Below are positions 24,068 through 36,510 of a DNA stretch of 64,000 bases, in pieces. A program made the position numbers and the translations under genes. Every line of letters begins with the position of its first letter. Position 1 is the first letter of the stretch. The stretch is from Archilochus colubris. Taxonomy: Eukaryota; Chordata; Aves; Apodiformes; Trochilidae. The stretch lies in assembly GCA_023079485.1 (NCBI GenBank), contig CM041083.1, forward strand, positions 61,385,810-61,449,809, read 5' to 3'. The notes beneath the pieces were generated by a model, which saw only the letters and a list, made by a program, of their open reading frames with translations, had not been told where the DNA came from and ran no database searches.

Positions 24068-24892
24068 CTTTGTACTCTATTGTACTGCATCAGATATTTT
24101 ATTTTCTGAGGGTTGTTTTTTGGGTTTTTTTTTACTAATATAAGTTACTAGATTTTTTTTCCACTGTAAAATTTAATCACACTGATATTTTTGTGGTGAA
24201 AGTATACATTAATTCCCTTTACAACCAAATATATATTGGGTCTGTAAATTCTTTCTGTTGTAAAACCAGTGAGCTGCAAATGAGACTGTTAATAGAATGC
24301 CCATTGACAAAACTTTTGATTTAACTTCACCATCACACATAACCTATTTGTAATTTCTCTGTAAGACTGTATATTAATAATGTCTTGCTACTTCCCTATT
24401 AGTGTTAAAATTGTAGCAGGCAGTGTTTCCAATTCAAAACCTCTTTCCTACTGGTTTTCACAAGAGCAAATGTTGGCTGTATAAAAATCAATTATTTATA
24501 TGGTCTCATACAGAATATATGATTAGAGAAATGGGATTAATCTTGTTTAATACCGTGGTCAAATTTTTCCAGATCTAACCAAGATTTTTTTTTTTTTAAA
24601 TTGTCAAACAAGAATTTAGAGTACTCAAAGGTAGGCCTGAGGAGTAATTCCATTGATGTTATTTGACTTCTAATCCAAGACCATATTCAGTATGATTTTC
24701 TTCTTTGTTCCACTTTCTGAATGGCAATTGTGTTGCTCATTTCACCATGAACATTTACAAAGACTGTATAGACCATATGAAGAAAAAATTATTTAATGCT
24801 GCTTTCCTTTTTTAAAAAAGCTGAAAATGATGTATATTGATTCATTCCTCTAACATGAAATAAATAAATAAAAGGGAAAAAAAGTAGAAAAG
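24068..24892. other. Unique AT-rich non-coding DNA
   Basis: T-rich runs at 24115-24133 and 24585-24596; nothing else recognised. Confidence 0.5.
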
Positions 24893-25030
24893 GTAAGAAA
24901 ATTGAAGCATGGATATGCTAAATTGTCCAAAGCCACAAAATATATACATGGCAATCATGGTGTGTTATTGAGCTGAAGTTACAATCAGATGGCTTTTCAC
25001 CTAAGCTATGTAGCATCTTATCCATTAGGT
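24893..25030 (-). mobile_element. Possible MIR/CORE-SINE or L3-type ancient repeat
   Basis: The + strand reads AAAATTGAAGCATGGATATG, then AAATTGTCCAAAGCCACA, then a gap, then 'GAGCTGAAGTTACAATCAGA' and 'CTTTTCACCTAAGCTATG'. This matches in order the reversed MIR-family path: AACTGAGGCACAGAGAGGTT, ACTTGCCCAAGGTCACA, GAGC.GGATTCGAACCCAG, and CTTTCCACTACACCATG. Identity is low, as expected for a repeat that predates birds. Chance resemblance cannot be excluded by eye. Confidence 0.4.
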
Positions 25031-26436
25031 CTCATTTTTGGAAAATTTTGAACTTATGAATGAAACCTATTAATGAATCCAAACCCATTTTCTCCCAAAC
25101 TGTATCTCCATGGCTTTTGGAGATACAAGCTGCTCTTTTTTGCCATCTCTTTGCTATCTCTTTGTTTTAATTTGCCATCAGATTAAAAAAATATCTTCAG
25201 TTATGTGAAGTGAAAGCTAAGTTCTTCCAACAAGTCTTATTTAGTCATTATATACTCCTGTTTGATATGGCTTTCAGTCTTTTCTTCTTTTAGCAGTAGT
25301 TCAGAAAAAAAAACTATGAGGAGAGTACCTTGATAGATGACAGTGTCCAAATGAGTAAATAAGCTGTATTAGTTCCTAAGGTGGCAACAATGAAGCTCCT
25401 GCTGACTTGGCAGCAACAAAAAAATTAACATGAATATTTTTTTCCACAAGTCTGACCAGAAGGACTGAGTCAAGCACTCATTGCCACCTAAATGTTAAAT
25501 GCAGATGTTTCCTTTGTGGAATTCACATCTTGTTCCTTGTCTTTGGGAAGACAGGACTTCTTTTAAATGTCTTATACCCAAATCTATAAGATTTTGTTAA
25601 TATAATCAGATATAATCCTTATGGTCAACAGATATAGCTACTGCAGTGTAGACTCTGTGGTTGATGCCTCCATGTTACACGCTTCTTCCTATGCATGAGC
25701 AAGTCAAACTATTTTTTGGAATGCAGAGCTTAAATTTATGCCCTTTGGCATTCTGGACAACAGAAACATGGGGATGAAAGGAAGAGCTGCTTCTTTACTC
25801 AGTTTCTTACTTTCTTGCCTTGCTAGCCAGTCGAGGGGCCAACTGGCCCAGAACAGTTGTTTATTGTAGAACAAGTATCCAAACTTTCCCTGTGATCTCT
25901 ACTGTTTTCATTCCAGGGGTAACAACAGGAAAGAAATATCTCAGTTGGCATTGAATTTCTCAGTCTAGCACAGGAGAGGATGCATAAAGATAAACAAGGG
26001 CAGACAACAAATCTTGAAAGATCAATGTTCATATCTCTAGTTCAAATTCTGTTATGGCTGTGTCTGGCATTATAAGCAGCAATGGATTTTTTCTAGCAAG
26101 GAAGGAATTAAATCCTACTTTCTGTACTGCCATAGTAGAGCAATTAGAAAGTGATCTTTTATTGACTTCACATTCAAAGGAGCTGTATTTGTTTATAAAT
26201 CACCAGCATCTTGGCATGCAGAGCATGCAAAAGGAACGCAAGATCTCAGATTCAAGGCATTAGAGAAATGTTATGAAGATTGATTGTAAGCACTGATTAA
26301 CTACTGAGCACATCACAAGGCATCATTTTCTCATTCTACAAAAGGACAATATATGGTTATAGCTCACAAAGCAAAATTGTTGCTTCATTTGGAAAGTTTC
26401 ACAATTCACAATCTCAGTCATTTAAAATACGCTGCT

Positions 26437-26496
26437 TTGTACACTTGTGTGTACACCAGTGTGTACCCTATGTACACACTTGTACACTTATGTACT
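26437..26496. repeat. GTACAC/GTGTGTAC-rich patch with a perfect hairpin
   Basis: AGTGTGTAC (26458-26466) and GTACACACT (26472-26480) are perfect 9-bp inverted arms around a 5-nt CCTAT loop. The flanks repeat related words (GTACACTTGTGTGTACAC, TGTACACTTATGTAC), so the region looks like a decayed CA/TG microsatellite that became self-complementary. Confidence 0.75.
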
Positions 26497-27920
26497 TTCC
26501 ATATCCTGAACAAGCAATAGCTTAGTTTTGACCCTTAGAAGGTTTTGTTATGGTGGATGTTGAGCTGGGTGTACAGATTGTACCAGGAATTATTGCACAA
26601 ACAGATCTGCTATGATTCTCAGTTAGTAGGTCTGTCAGCAGCCATTGACATCTTGAACTCCTGCAGGCTCCTTACCAAAACTGCAGCATATAATAAAATA
26701 TCAATCCATGGTAAGACTGACAAATCTCTGGCAGAACGCTGAGATTTTTGAACCTGGCTGTGGAACAATCTGCTGTCCTGGCAAAGCCCATGGAATGGTT
26801 GGGTGAACTTGTACTCATGAACCTGCATGAACAACTGGCCAGTCTACCTGCCATGATGAGCTCATTCTGAGTGGGGAGCTTGTGTTTCACTTTTTGAGTC
26901 GAAAATAAATTTATTGTCTCAAAAATAAATAATATGATAAAACTATAGAGAGTTTCTTTCATCTCCAGAATCAGATTTATACCAGATAGCATTCAGCCAC
27001 CCTCAGAATCCTTCCAAGGAAGCAGAAACAGGACCAATATGGGGAGAATAAAGTATAGATATAGTGTCTGGAGTATTAGAGAGTAGCAGCTCATGAATTC
27101 TAAAAGTAGGGCCAACCCAAAAAGATTATATTCAAACTTAATTGCATTCAGGCAATTGGCAACTTCTGTTTGAGAATGGTATATCTAAAGATGATGATTT
27201 GCTTGAGAAACAGCCAACTATGCATCTCCAGATGCCATAGATGACTGGAGTTCGTTGCGATTGTGCAGTCAGGGATTAGAAAAGTAATTACAATTCCAAT
27301 AAAAAACTGACCATCAACTAAAGATGAATAATATCAGAGCACCAAGTGGCTGACCGAAATTGCAAAAAGCTTTCTTGCCACAAAACAGCTGTTGCCAAAC
27401 AAATACTTGTAGATGCAGGAGTGTGTTGACTGGAAGCACTTGACTGCTTTTGAACATGTGCCAGGACAAGAGATAATATGCAGAAGCAGGATGTTATGCA
27501 TGAAGTAGAAATATATGCTAATCCATTGGTAACATCCTTTGCAATTCCTCATTTTTTTATTTTGTTTCAGACTTCAGAGTATCTTTAAACACTTAAACTG
27601 TTTCAGGCATTGGGACAGTCACTTAGCCAAACACAGCTGCAGTTACTTGATTATCCACCCTGCTTTCTTCTTAGTAGCTTTTGGTCTTTTCCTCAGATTT
27701 CATACATTACTTGTAATACTAAGAATAATACTATTCTATTCCAGGTAGAAATCCCAACAAACCTGCAAAGGCAGGATATATGTTTTCTTCTACATGACAT
27801 GTTTCTGCATAAACAGACCTTGTCTTGTCACTGTACATTTATAAAAAAAAAAATCTCAAAATGGTTGCCACAATCACCTTCACAATTTTTTCTGCAGAAC
27901 AGTTTTCTCTACTTTTTCTC

Positions 27921-27939
27921 TTTTTTTTTTTTTTTTTTT
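27921..27939. repeat. Poly-T run (T19)
   Basis: Nineteen uninterrupted T residues within a CTT-rich pyrimidine stretch (about 27905-27950). No retroposed sequence is recognised on either side, so it is not clearly a poly-A tail. Confidence 0.9.
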
Positions 27940-28557
27940 CTCTTCTTACTGTTCCCATGCCATCTTCTTCCAAGACTTTAATTCCTCATGTTGTAAAACC
28001 CAAGTCTTTTTCATGTTGTTCTTTCTTCCCTCTTGAGCACAATTCGTATAAGGCTGGTATCAGTTCCATTTTTCATTCTTTTTTTCTTTCTTCTTTTTTC
28101 AGTTTCACTGGAAGGTCAAAACCCACTGCATTTAAGAGCTTTGCATTTGGTCCCTTTCATCCCAATAAATATATTTGCATTTATCAGTACTTATGCAATT
28201 TTCAGCAGTCAAAAGCACATGTACTCAGCATTTCTTCCCAAACACCCTGCACCAACTCTACTGTTCCACTTCAAATACAGGCTGTGGTTCATCATTCTGC
28301 ATTTGATCAAGAGCTGATGGTGAGGTTGCTCTAAAAAGAAAACATAAACCCAGTTTCTATCCAGTGCCTTATTACACCTGTGAATTCTCTTTTTCCACAC
28401 CAATTTGTTCTCTGGCACAGGGAAGAACTGAAACCTGTGTTTGCCTGAAGTTTCTTTACAAAGTCACTCTCTTGATGCTCAGTTAAAAAAAACAATCTGT
28501 GGTAAAGCTCTGCCACAGGCTGTGTATTTATTGTGAACTAGACTCAGTATATAGTAT

Positions 28558-28672
28558 TTCCCAGTGGGATGTGTCCCTGCCCATGGCAGTTGGTTTGGGA
28601 CTCCATGACCTTTAAGGTCCCTTCTAACCCAAACCATTCTGTGGCTCTATAATTCTGTAATTCTATGTTTCT
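28558..28672 (+). mobile_element. CR1 LINE 3' tail (~115 bp)
   Basis: Shows CCCTGCCCATGGCAGTTGGT, ACTCCATGACCTTTAAGGTC, CCTTCTAACCCAAACCATTC and degraded octamers (TGTGGCTC, ATAATTCTG, TAATTCTA, TGTTTCT). The 'CCATGGCAGTTGG' and 'CCCAAACCATTC' variants mark another CR1 subfamily, distinct from the 9736 type. Confidence 0.85.
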
Positions 28673-29427
28673 ATTACTTTCTCTTGCTTTCTAGTTCTCA
28701 ACGTTCAGCAAAAAAACCTTCCAGGACTACTGAAAACCAAAATACACTGCTGGCTTAATCTCAAGAGGCAAAATGTCTGTTCTTTTTAAGCTGAATAGTG
28801 TTGCTATAACAACTTTATAAATATAATTATGAGAATTCTCTAACCCTTACTCTACTTCCTTAGAAAGGGTACTGAATTGTTCCATTTAACCTTTGGTCCT
28901 TTCTCTATGTTCTATGGCAGATTATAATTGAGATCATAACACCAGCATTCAGCATCTGAGTCTAAAGCATCCAAAAGAGCTCTCAGTGCTGTTTCTGAAG
29001 AGATGTTCTATTTCTTCATAACATTCTTCCCTGCACACTTTTAATTTTTTTGATCAAAGAAGAAATTCCCCATCTGCTAATGTGACACCCCTAGTCATCT
29101 ACCTTTTCCACAGGATCTAATTTCTGGATTTTGGTAGACACTGCTTTTGATACTGTTAAAATACAGGATGGTCTCCTTTTCTTTGGTGTTGCTTCCTTAA
29201 CTTATCTGCAGCTCCTTGAACTATTCCAAATACACATCTGGACAAACTAACAAAAACTTTGTTACTAACAAAAACTCACTTACTAGGCAGTGAGATAACA
29301 GTACCTGCTATTTCTTTATTATAGAGTTGAATATTGCCCTATTTCCTTATTATAGAGGCTATTTTGCCATTATTTTTAAATCTCAAGCTTGTCTTAGTGT
29401 TTCCAAGTATCTCTTGTGACTTCTTGT
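28673..29427. other. Unique non-coding DNA
   Basis: Contains a spaced duplication: CTATTTCTTTATTATAGAG at 29308-29326 and CTATTTCCTTATTATAGAG at 29339-29357 (one mismatch, 31-bp period). It lies shortly before the next CR1. No gene recognised. Confidence 0.5.
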
Positions 29428-29830
29428 GGCTGAGAGACCTGGGGCTGTTCAGCCTGAAGAAGAGGAGGCTCAGGGGAGACCTCATTGCTGTCTACAACTA
29501 CCTGAAAGGAGGCTGTAGCGAGGTGGGAACTGGACTCTTTTCACAGACGACCTTCAACAAGACAAGAGGACACAGTCTTAAGTTGTGCCAGGGGAGGTTT
29601 AGGTTAGATATTAGAAGGAATTTCTTCACGGAGAGGGTGATTAGGCTATGGAATGGACTGCCCGGGGAGGTGGTAGATTCTCCGTCCCTGGAGACATTTA
29701 AAAAAAGACTGGATGTGGCACTCAGTGCCATGGTCTAGCAACTGCTCCGGTGGGTCAAGGGTTGGACTTGATGATCTCTGAGGTCCCTTCCAACCCGGCT
29801 AATTCTATGATTCTATGATTCTATGATTCT
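29428..29830 (+). mobile_element. CR1 LINE, 5'-truncated, with intact ORF2 C-terminus
   Basis: Starts at GGCTGAGAGACCTGGGGCTG and ends with four ATTCTATG-type octamers. The frame is open without a stop from the left boundary to 29738. It reads '[20 protein letters not shown]', '[20 protein letters not shown]', '[20 protein letters not shown]', '[20 protein letters not shown]' and '[10 protein letters not shown]'. This is the C-terminal tail of the CR1 ORF2 protein, downstream of the reverse transcriptase core. Retention of the frame and of clean octamers indicates a relatively recent insertion. No start codon of its own, RT core or endonuclease is present. An upstream ATG at 29334 lies outside the element and is fortuitous. 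Confidence 0.95.
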
Positions 29831-32096
29831 CCCTGCAGCTGGGAAAGGAAAATACAGAAAGTGCTTTCAAGAAATGTTCTAACAGTGGCAATGTGCCTTC
29901 CTAGCTATGGCAGTGTTGGAAAAAATTATATTAGACCCAAAGGAAATTCACTTTAATAAGGCTATAATTATAACATGCCCTCAGAATGGACTTTCTTAAT
30001 CTAATTGTACCTTTCTAATAAGCAAACTTTTATATGTGTTTTATATGACCCTTTTCCACCATTTCTTCCAACTTTAGCTCTCCAAGAGGAAAAAGTTAGT
30101 GAGAACTATTGTCCATACAATGTCCTCTCTCTTCTTCATTAATGTTATTTTATGTTGTCTGGAAGAAATGTCTTCATATATGAAACCAAAGTACAGGAAG
30201 GGAGTAACTGGAGAAAAAAAGTAGAAATAATCTAATACAGAAGAGAAAAAAAATATTTAAATCAAATTAAAGCATTATAAAGGATCATAGAGCGTTGAAT
30301 ATGTTGATTTTAGAAAGCTGAGGGAAGGGCAGAAGAGGAAAAGAAAGCAATAAATTAGTACACTGATAAACAAAGAAATTAGGTACCTAAAAAAATGGTT
30401 AAATGTTAAGTGGAGGGTTACACTTGATATAAAATTTAATTGATGCATCAACATTTCTATGAGAGTTTTACAATCACATCTGCAGGGTATTCTTTCATCT
30501 CCAATCTAAGCTTGAGATATTTGCATGTTTTTTAAAATCCAATTTGTTTAGAAAGGAGGGGGGGGGAACTGCTGGATTTAAGCAGTTCCAACTATAATGG
30601 GAATTAAAATGAAGCTTTAAAAATTTTTAGTTCGGATATAATTGTTTCAGTCATAGCACCTTCTTTTATATTTTCATATTCTAGCTTAATGGAAGCCTTC
30701 TTGTAAGAGTGGTTTTTGTGTAGTTACACTGAAGAAGAGCTGGATTTATACTGGACTTATGCTTTTAGGGGGGATTTTTTTGTGTTACTTTGGTTTTGGG
30801 GTTTTTTTGTTTTTGTAATTACTAATGTCAAGAGTTACAAAATTATTCTTTCTTGGTTTTCTTTCTATAGTTCACAACTGATGGATACAAAGCAAAACCA
30901 TACATTTTTGGAAAATGAGGTGTTCTCTGTTAAGATATCTAAAATTTCTTTGCAAAGGCTATTCCTATGCACTTATTGAAGAGGGAGGTTTTTCCATTGA
31001 AATTTCTTTTTTTTCTGCTTTATAATTTGCACTACTCACATCTGAGTTTCCTTTCAACATTAACATCTGCTAATTAACATCCAATTTTGCTCTAGAAACA
31101 CCCACCATACCAAATCTCCTATAATGTATATTCCAGTGTTCTTACCTCAGTGATAACTGACAATCAGTCTTTAAATAAGCATCAAAGTCTTAGTTAAATT
31201 ATTGAGTTTATTTCTCTTTAAGATAATAAGCAAATACAGACAGGAATAATATTTGGCAAAGACGTCTGACCTTGTTTCTAATCGGAAGAGAGAGACCACC
31301 ACCAATATAAGACTAAAATACTCTTTTAAATGGCCTTTGTGATGTCATGGAGAACACTGATCATTTTAGGGTGAAGAGATGCCTTTTATATTACAAAATG
31401 CTACCATCTAATAGCATTGTTTTGACTTACTCAGAAAGCTCTGTGAGAAGGGAGCTCATTTACCCTTTCAACCTGGATAAGCTGGGTGTACTTACAGGGC
31501 AGGTTTGGATCCAGTTTGAAGGTTTAGGTTTAAAGAGACTATAGTGCATCTGCTCCCCTTTCAGCCTCACCCACTATCCAGAGCAGGGCTGACACTCTCT
31601 TTCCCACAAGATAGGAAGAAAAATAGTCTCTGAATGTTATTTTAAATTACAAATGGAGAAAAAGTAGGAACCCTGAAACGCAGTCTAGTTTCTGGGTTTA
31701 TTTTCAAAACAGACAACCCACATGCTGCTCCCTGTTCACAGCTAGAAGAAAACACAGAGTTTAGTCCTTAAAATGTAACATGTAAATAAAAATGCCTGCT
31801 AGGAATCTAAAGGCTGCATGCTGACTCTTTTCTCCTTATAAATAACAGATCACAGCCTAAAAACACTGTCTCTCCCAGACAGTATCGTTAACTCCTTTGT
31901 GAATTCCTGATCATGTTTCTCATTCCCTGAGTGACTTTTATATTAGTTTACAATACATTACCTTTGAAATTTAATGCTTGCTTCCAAGTTGTGATTTTCC
32001 CCTCCAGCTTCCCAATTTAAGATCTGGTAATCCTCTTGAAATTCCAGAAACTTAGTAACTAAGCAAAGTAGAGGCCTCCAAACTGAGTGCTCTGGT
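29831..32096. other. Unique AT-rich non-coding DNA
   Basis: Includes a GT-rich tract near 30771-30812 (GGGG and T runs) and T-rich runs near 31007-31013; no gene or repeat family recognised. Confidence 0.5.
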
Positions 32097-32355
32097 CATA
32101 GAATCATGGGATTTTTTGGGTGGGAAGACACCTTTACAGATCATCTTGCCTGACCCCCCCTGCTATGTGCAGGGACATCTTTCAATAGATCAGGTTTTCC
32201 AGAGCCCCACCCAACCTTGTCTTGAATACTGTGAATACTTGCCAGCCAAAATTTCCCTGGACAACTACCCTTATTTTTAAAAAATTATACCTTATGTCTG
32301 ATTTAAGTCTACCCTCATTCATTTTAAAGCCTCCTGCCCTGTCACAAGAGGCTGT
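32097..32355 (-). mobile_element. CR1 LINE, reversed 3' end with tail
   Basis: The + strand starts TCATAGAATCATGGGATTTT (reversed 3' octamers). It continues GGGTGGGAAGACACCTTTAC, AGATCATCTTGCCTGACCCC, CCCTGCTATGTGCAGGGACA, CAGGTTTTCCAGAGCCCCAC, CCAACCTTGTCTTGAATACT, TTAAAGCCTCCTGCCCTGTC. The expected '...AATTTCTTCCTAATATC' segment is badly degraded (AAAATTATACCTTATGTC). The 3' terminus is intact and the 5' end is truncated. Confidence 0.92.
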
Positions 32356-32379
32356 ATAGAAACAAGATAAACCAGGTGC

Positions 32380-32610
32380 CTCGAGTTGCCAAAGGGTGGG
32401 TGTGAGTCCACCTGTGCCTGGTTAGGGCAGGACCCCTATTACCAGGGGGCCAATAAAGGTGGGACACACACCCACAGAAAGCTCAGCTCACTCTGGTGTG
32501 AGGCAATGGAGGGGCCAGCAGCTCATCGAGCCTCAGGAGCAAGAAAGGCTCATCCCGCTACTAGAGGCCCTGACACAGTTTCTTTCTCCATCTTTCTTAT
32601 AAGCCCCCTT
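32380..32610 (+). mobile_element. GC-rich segment with AATAAA; possible LTR fragment or unclassified repeat
   Basis: Stands out from AT-rich flanks: GTGGGTGTGAGTCCACCTGT, GGTTAGGGCAGGACCCC, then GGGGGCCAATAAAGGTGGGA with an AATAAA at about 32451, then CACAGAAAGCTCAGCTCACT and TGGTGTGAGGCAATG. An AATAAA followed within ~60 bp by a GT-rich stretch is the arrangement of an R-U5 polyadenylation region in an LTR. It also abuts the A/T- and A-rich sequence that follows. I believe similar sequence is dispersed in bird genomes but cannot name the family. No retroviral gene is nearby. Confidence 0.35.
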
Positions 32611-35600
32611 TTATAGGGAGTCCACAATGAGTTCTCATTGAAACCTTTTCTTTTATACGTATTTATTTGACACCAGGTTTATAAACAGTTCCCAAGAGTC
32701 ACTGCAATTACCTTTCCATAAAAAAAAACAAAAAAAAAACAACCTAAAAAAACCCCAATCAAAATTCAAAAACAAAAAGAGATAAACTGAACATGAAAAA
32801 ACAAATAAACTTTCTGGGCACAAGCAAATAAACTGAAATACTGTTCTTATACAAACCAGAATCCTCTACTAAAAAATATTTCTTAGCATAAAAATCCTAA
32901 CACACACAAACTGTCTTAAATTATAAAGGTCAAAGACACATAAAGAAACAAATTAAGAAACTGGGGTGAATAAAAACAGTACCATAAAACTAAGGGGTTT
33001 TTTGTTTCTTTTTTTGTTTTGGGGTTTTTTTGTTCCATTCTTTTCCAGGTACAAGTATAATAATCCATCAGCTGGGGGAAGAAATGTACCATATTGCTGT
33101 GCCATTGGATCAGCCTGCATGATTCACAAAACCAAATAAATGGTTTCCAAATTCCAAATATAATGGGCTCTCTACTAGTAAAACTTCCAAAAGAAAGGCT
33201 TCTTAATTATTTAAAAGCCCTTAGCAGAAGGATTCAAAATTTTCAACTTCTCATTGGAACCTGCCTTGTACATAGCAGGGAGAGATTCTTGATAGAAATA
33301 GCTCTTAATATAAGGCTTTGTTTTCCAAAATACTTGGACATAGGCATTATTGTAATGGGTAAGGTTAGAGAGAAATGCATTTGGATCAAGGTTAATAATT
33401 CCTCTCACCCCTTGGTATTGTCAGCCTGATCTTCTGAAATGAGGAAAAGCAATGGAAAGGCTTTGCATCTTGCAGAACATGAGGGAGCATGTGATAAGGC
33501 AGTATGCCAATAGATGTTCAGCTGTTAGAAAGATACCTGTTTTGCTCTTAAATCAAATTTTATATGGGTGTAGATATTGATTCAAGTAAGGTTTTGCTGT
33601 TGCTTTAGTAGATGAGGTTTGAAATATGGGACTACTCAGCTGTCTGAGATATTGGTTACTCACTTCCAACAGTCTGTGCCTCAAAACAGCCTCAATTCAG
33701 CTGCACAGCCCACCTGAAATCAGTGTTCTGTATGGCACAGGAAAAATTTAGAAAAAATTGGTACCTCATCTGGTTTGGGTACCTAAAGATGGTGTCATCA
33801 AGTTCGTTCTCTCACCATGTCACATATGAGTAATCCCACTGATGCCACTGAAAAGCAACCAGCCAACTGCATGTGTTTCCAGCATATTAAGGTGGGACTG
33901 AAAGAGAGTATTGAGATATTACTCTTTTGGAAACAGCTGGAAAAGAAATAGCTGGTTTTCAGTTTTCTATGTTCTGTTACATCACTTCCCCAAAATAATT
34001 TGTTAGGATGCCTTGGCTCAGCTAAGTGTGGACTAAGAATTTTTATTAAAGGCATTTTGTGAAAGTTCTTGGGAAATTTTAGAGGACTGCAGATATTGAA
34101 GAGAGTATTTCCATGTAAAGAAGTATCCTGCTCCAAAATAATTCCAGTAAGTAAATCAAAGTGTTTTAATTATTTAAAGTAGCATAAAGGCAACAGATAT
34201 CATCTAGCTATGAACTGAGATTGCTAGAATGGGTTAATTATTAAAAATCTACAAGATATTAACAAAACCACAATAATTGCTGTTTGTTAAATTTTAAATT
34301 TTCTCTTTTTTTCAACAATTGAAATTTTAATTTTGGAAATAACTCTGACCAAAAATTCCATTATGAAGCAAAAGATCTAGCCAAACATATAATTAAAAAT
34401 GAATATACCTCTATGCAGACTGTTAATATATTGCTTTGCTTCTTAGTACTGTCCAGCGGTTGGTACTTTTCAGGCTTTCTTCACTAAGCATTTAATAAAA
34501 TCTGACAGATTTAGTCAAGTTATTTAAAACTGAATAAACTTAAAAATCTATTAACAGAAGTGTGATGAAGCATGGGAAAATGGATACTACAGCCCTAGAG
34601 GGGGAAAAAAATATATATAGGAATATGTATAGGAATTGTAATGGAAGAACTAAGCAAAATTGAGAAAAAAATCACAAAACTTAATTGCAAGACAGAACTG
34701 AAAAAATGAAAAAATATTGAACCAACAATCTTTTAAGAGTCCAGCTAAGATAGTACATGGCCTTCTGTTATTTGAAGTATGAGGATAGTTTTTCAACTGC
34801 TGTAAACAAAATCCACCATTAAGATTAGTTCTGCATTTATTTTTTACAGTTAATTCAATGATATCATTTATTCTAACATCCTTTGACCTCTTTTTTTGTG
34901 AGCAGTAATGTAACATTACTAGAGAAACAGAAAAAAAATTGGGTACTCAAAAATTACCATTAAATGGTTGTGTTACAACTATTTAGGGGAATAGAAAGTT
35001 TGAACATTTTTATGTTTCTTGTAATTTTCACAATGAAAAAAGTCTTTATATATACAGTGCACATTCAAAACTAACTGTAAAGAAGTAATTTGTGATAGTT
35101 ACTAAATTAAATTAATAGACATAATTTCAGTAACCTACACAAAGTCTTCTAGCTAAGATTTAGAATCAATAAAACTGTTAAATCTTTAAGCCTCATTTAC
35201 CTCACCCTCATCCATCCCCTAATTTATTAAAGAGATGGAGCAAATTTGAAATGCTCATTTGAATTACAGCTTTAGCAAACATAGGTCAAACTGGGTGTGA
35301 CCTTTATTAGCACATGACTTGCCCTTTGTTATCTTTAATCATAGCTCCTGAAATTAACTTACATTCATTTAGCAGAACCATAAATGTTAAGGGGAAGGTG
35401 ACTCTGGATTTTTCACAAATATAGATGTCATCTCCATACAAAGCAATCAGTCTTTGCAGATGTAAAATATGTTTTTAATATTCCCCTAGAGTAAGGCTAG
35501 CCAAAGACAAATTACCTTAATGGAAGACATTCAAAGGACAAAGTAATGTCCATCCCTGATACTGAGGTAATGTTTCACTTTGAACTGTCTGACATTTCTT

Positions 35601-36510
35601 TGTATCATAATAAATGCTGAAGGCCACAGCTGACTCCTGAAATTTCAATGTGTTTTCATGGCATCAGCAAGTAGAACTCTGATTTTTTTGTGACAGTTGC
35701 AAACATTAAAGAGAGAAATAGGGGGAAGCAAGGCAATGAAAATACAGGTGGTTCCACTTTCCTCTGTAATTTCTGACCAGAGATATAGTGGAATGTATTT
35801 CAGAACTATCTAGGGTAAACCAAAACTCCTGTGCCTGTTCAGCCTTATTTAAAGTAGAATTTTAAGCTATCAACATCCTAAATAAAATAAAACACAGAAA
35901 ATAGGAAACTATGATGGGACTGGGAGAGTAAAGAAACACAGGCAGGTCTGAAAACAGAGACTGAGGGCATCATATGGGAGAAAATCTGAGTGAACAACTA
36001 TTCTCAAAGTTACACTGAATTTAGATGCCAGTCTGCCACAGGGTAAACAAGTGCTCCAGATGGGATGGGAGGCATACCTCAACAAAAGAAGGAAAAGTTA
36101 AACACACAAAACTACTGGCAACAGAGGAGGAGATGAAGGCAAATAGGGGAAGATTGATGGATAGTAGACCAGGGGTCTATGGGGTGATGTAGAGAAATAT
36201 AGCTCAAGAGTATACAACAATTCAGATCCTCATCACCTTCAAAATGGACAAGGATTATAAAGAGAAAGAAGAAGGAGAAATGGGATGGTAGGATTAGTAG
36301 AGGAGTTGAATTTCCATATTCCCTGGCAGTGATCTGTTCTGTGATGAACTGTTGTATTTCCCAGGAATGATAATATTACAAGCCCATCTCTTTTTCAGAG
36401 TTTGAGTGTAACTAACTAAAAATCAAATCAATTGATATTCAAGGTTTCAAGAAATTCCAATGTTTCTGCACTCAAATGTTTTGTACAATCATGTACAAAT
36501 CATGTATTGT
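32611..36510. other. Unique AT-rich DNA, part of it possibly conserved
   Basis: No gene recognised. Holds an A-rich tract (listed), a GT-rich tract at 32996-33033, and a stretch at 35200-35660 dense in transcription-factor-like words (see findings). Confidence 0.5.
32719..32811. repeat. A-rich low-complexity tract
   Basis: Runs of A interrupted mostly by single C or CC (AAAAAAAAACAAAAAAAAAA, then AACCTAAAAAAACCCC). It follows the GC-rich AATAAA segment by about 110 bp and is probably unrelated to it. Confidence 0.75.

Larger units (their letters stand above)
25031..28557. other. Unique non-coding DNA
   Basis: No gene recognised. The 169-codon frame at 27825-28334 (+) is driven by poly-T/CTT sequence giving Phe-Ser-Leu runs and is not credible as a protein. 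Short structures are listed separately. Confidence 0.5.

Noticed and set aside
23260..24143. Long open frames (269-278 codons) on both strands encoding Lys-Glu-Gly-Arg or Pro-Ser-Phe-Leu repeats
   Set aside because: They are the automatic result of a stop-free tetranucleotide repeat read in any frame; flanking codons show no gene structure.
27825..28334. 169-codon + frame, Phe/Ser-rich with apparent hydrophobic segment
   Set aside because: The hydrophobic run is translated poly-T and CTT; not a credible membrane protein.
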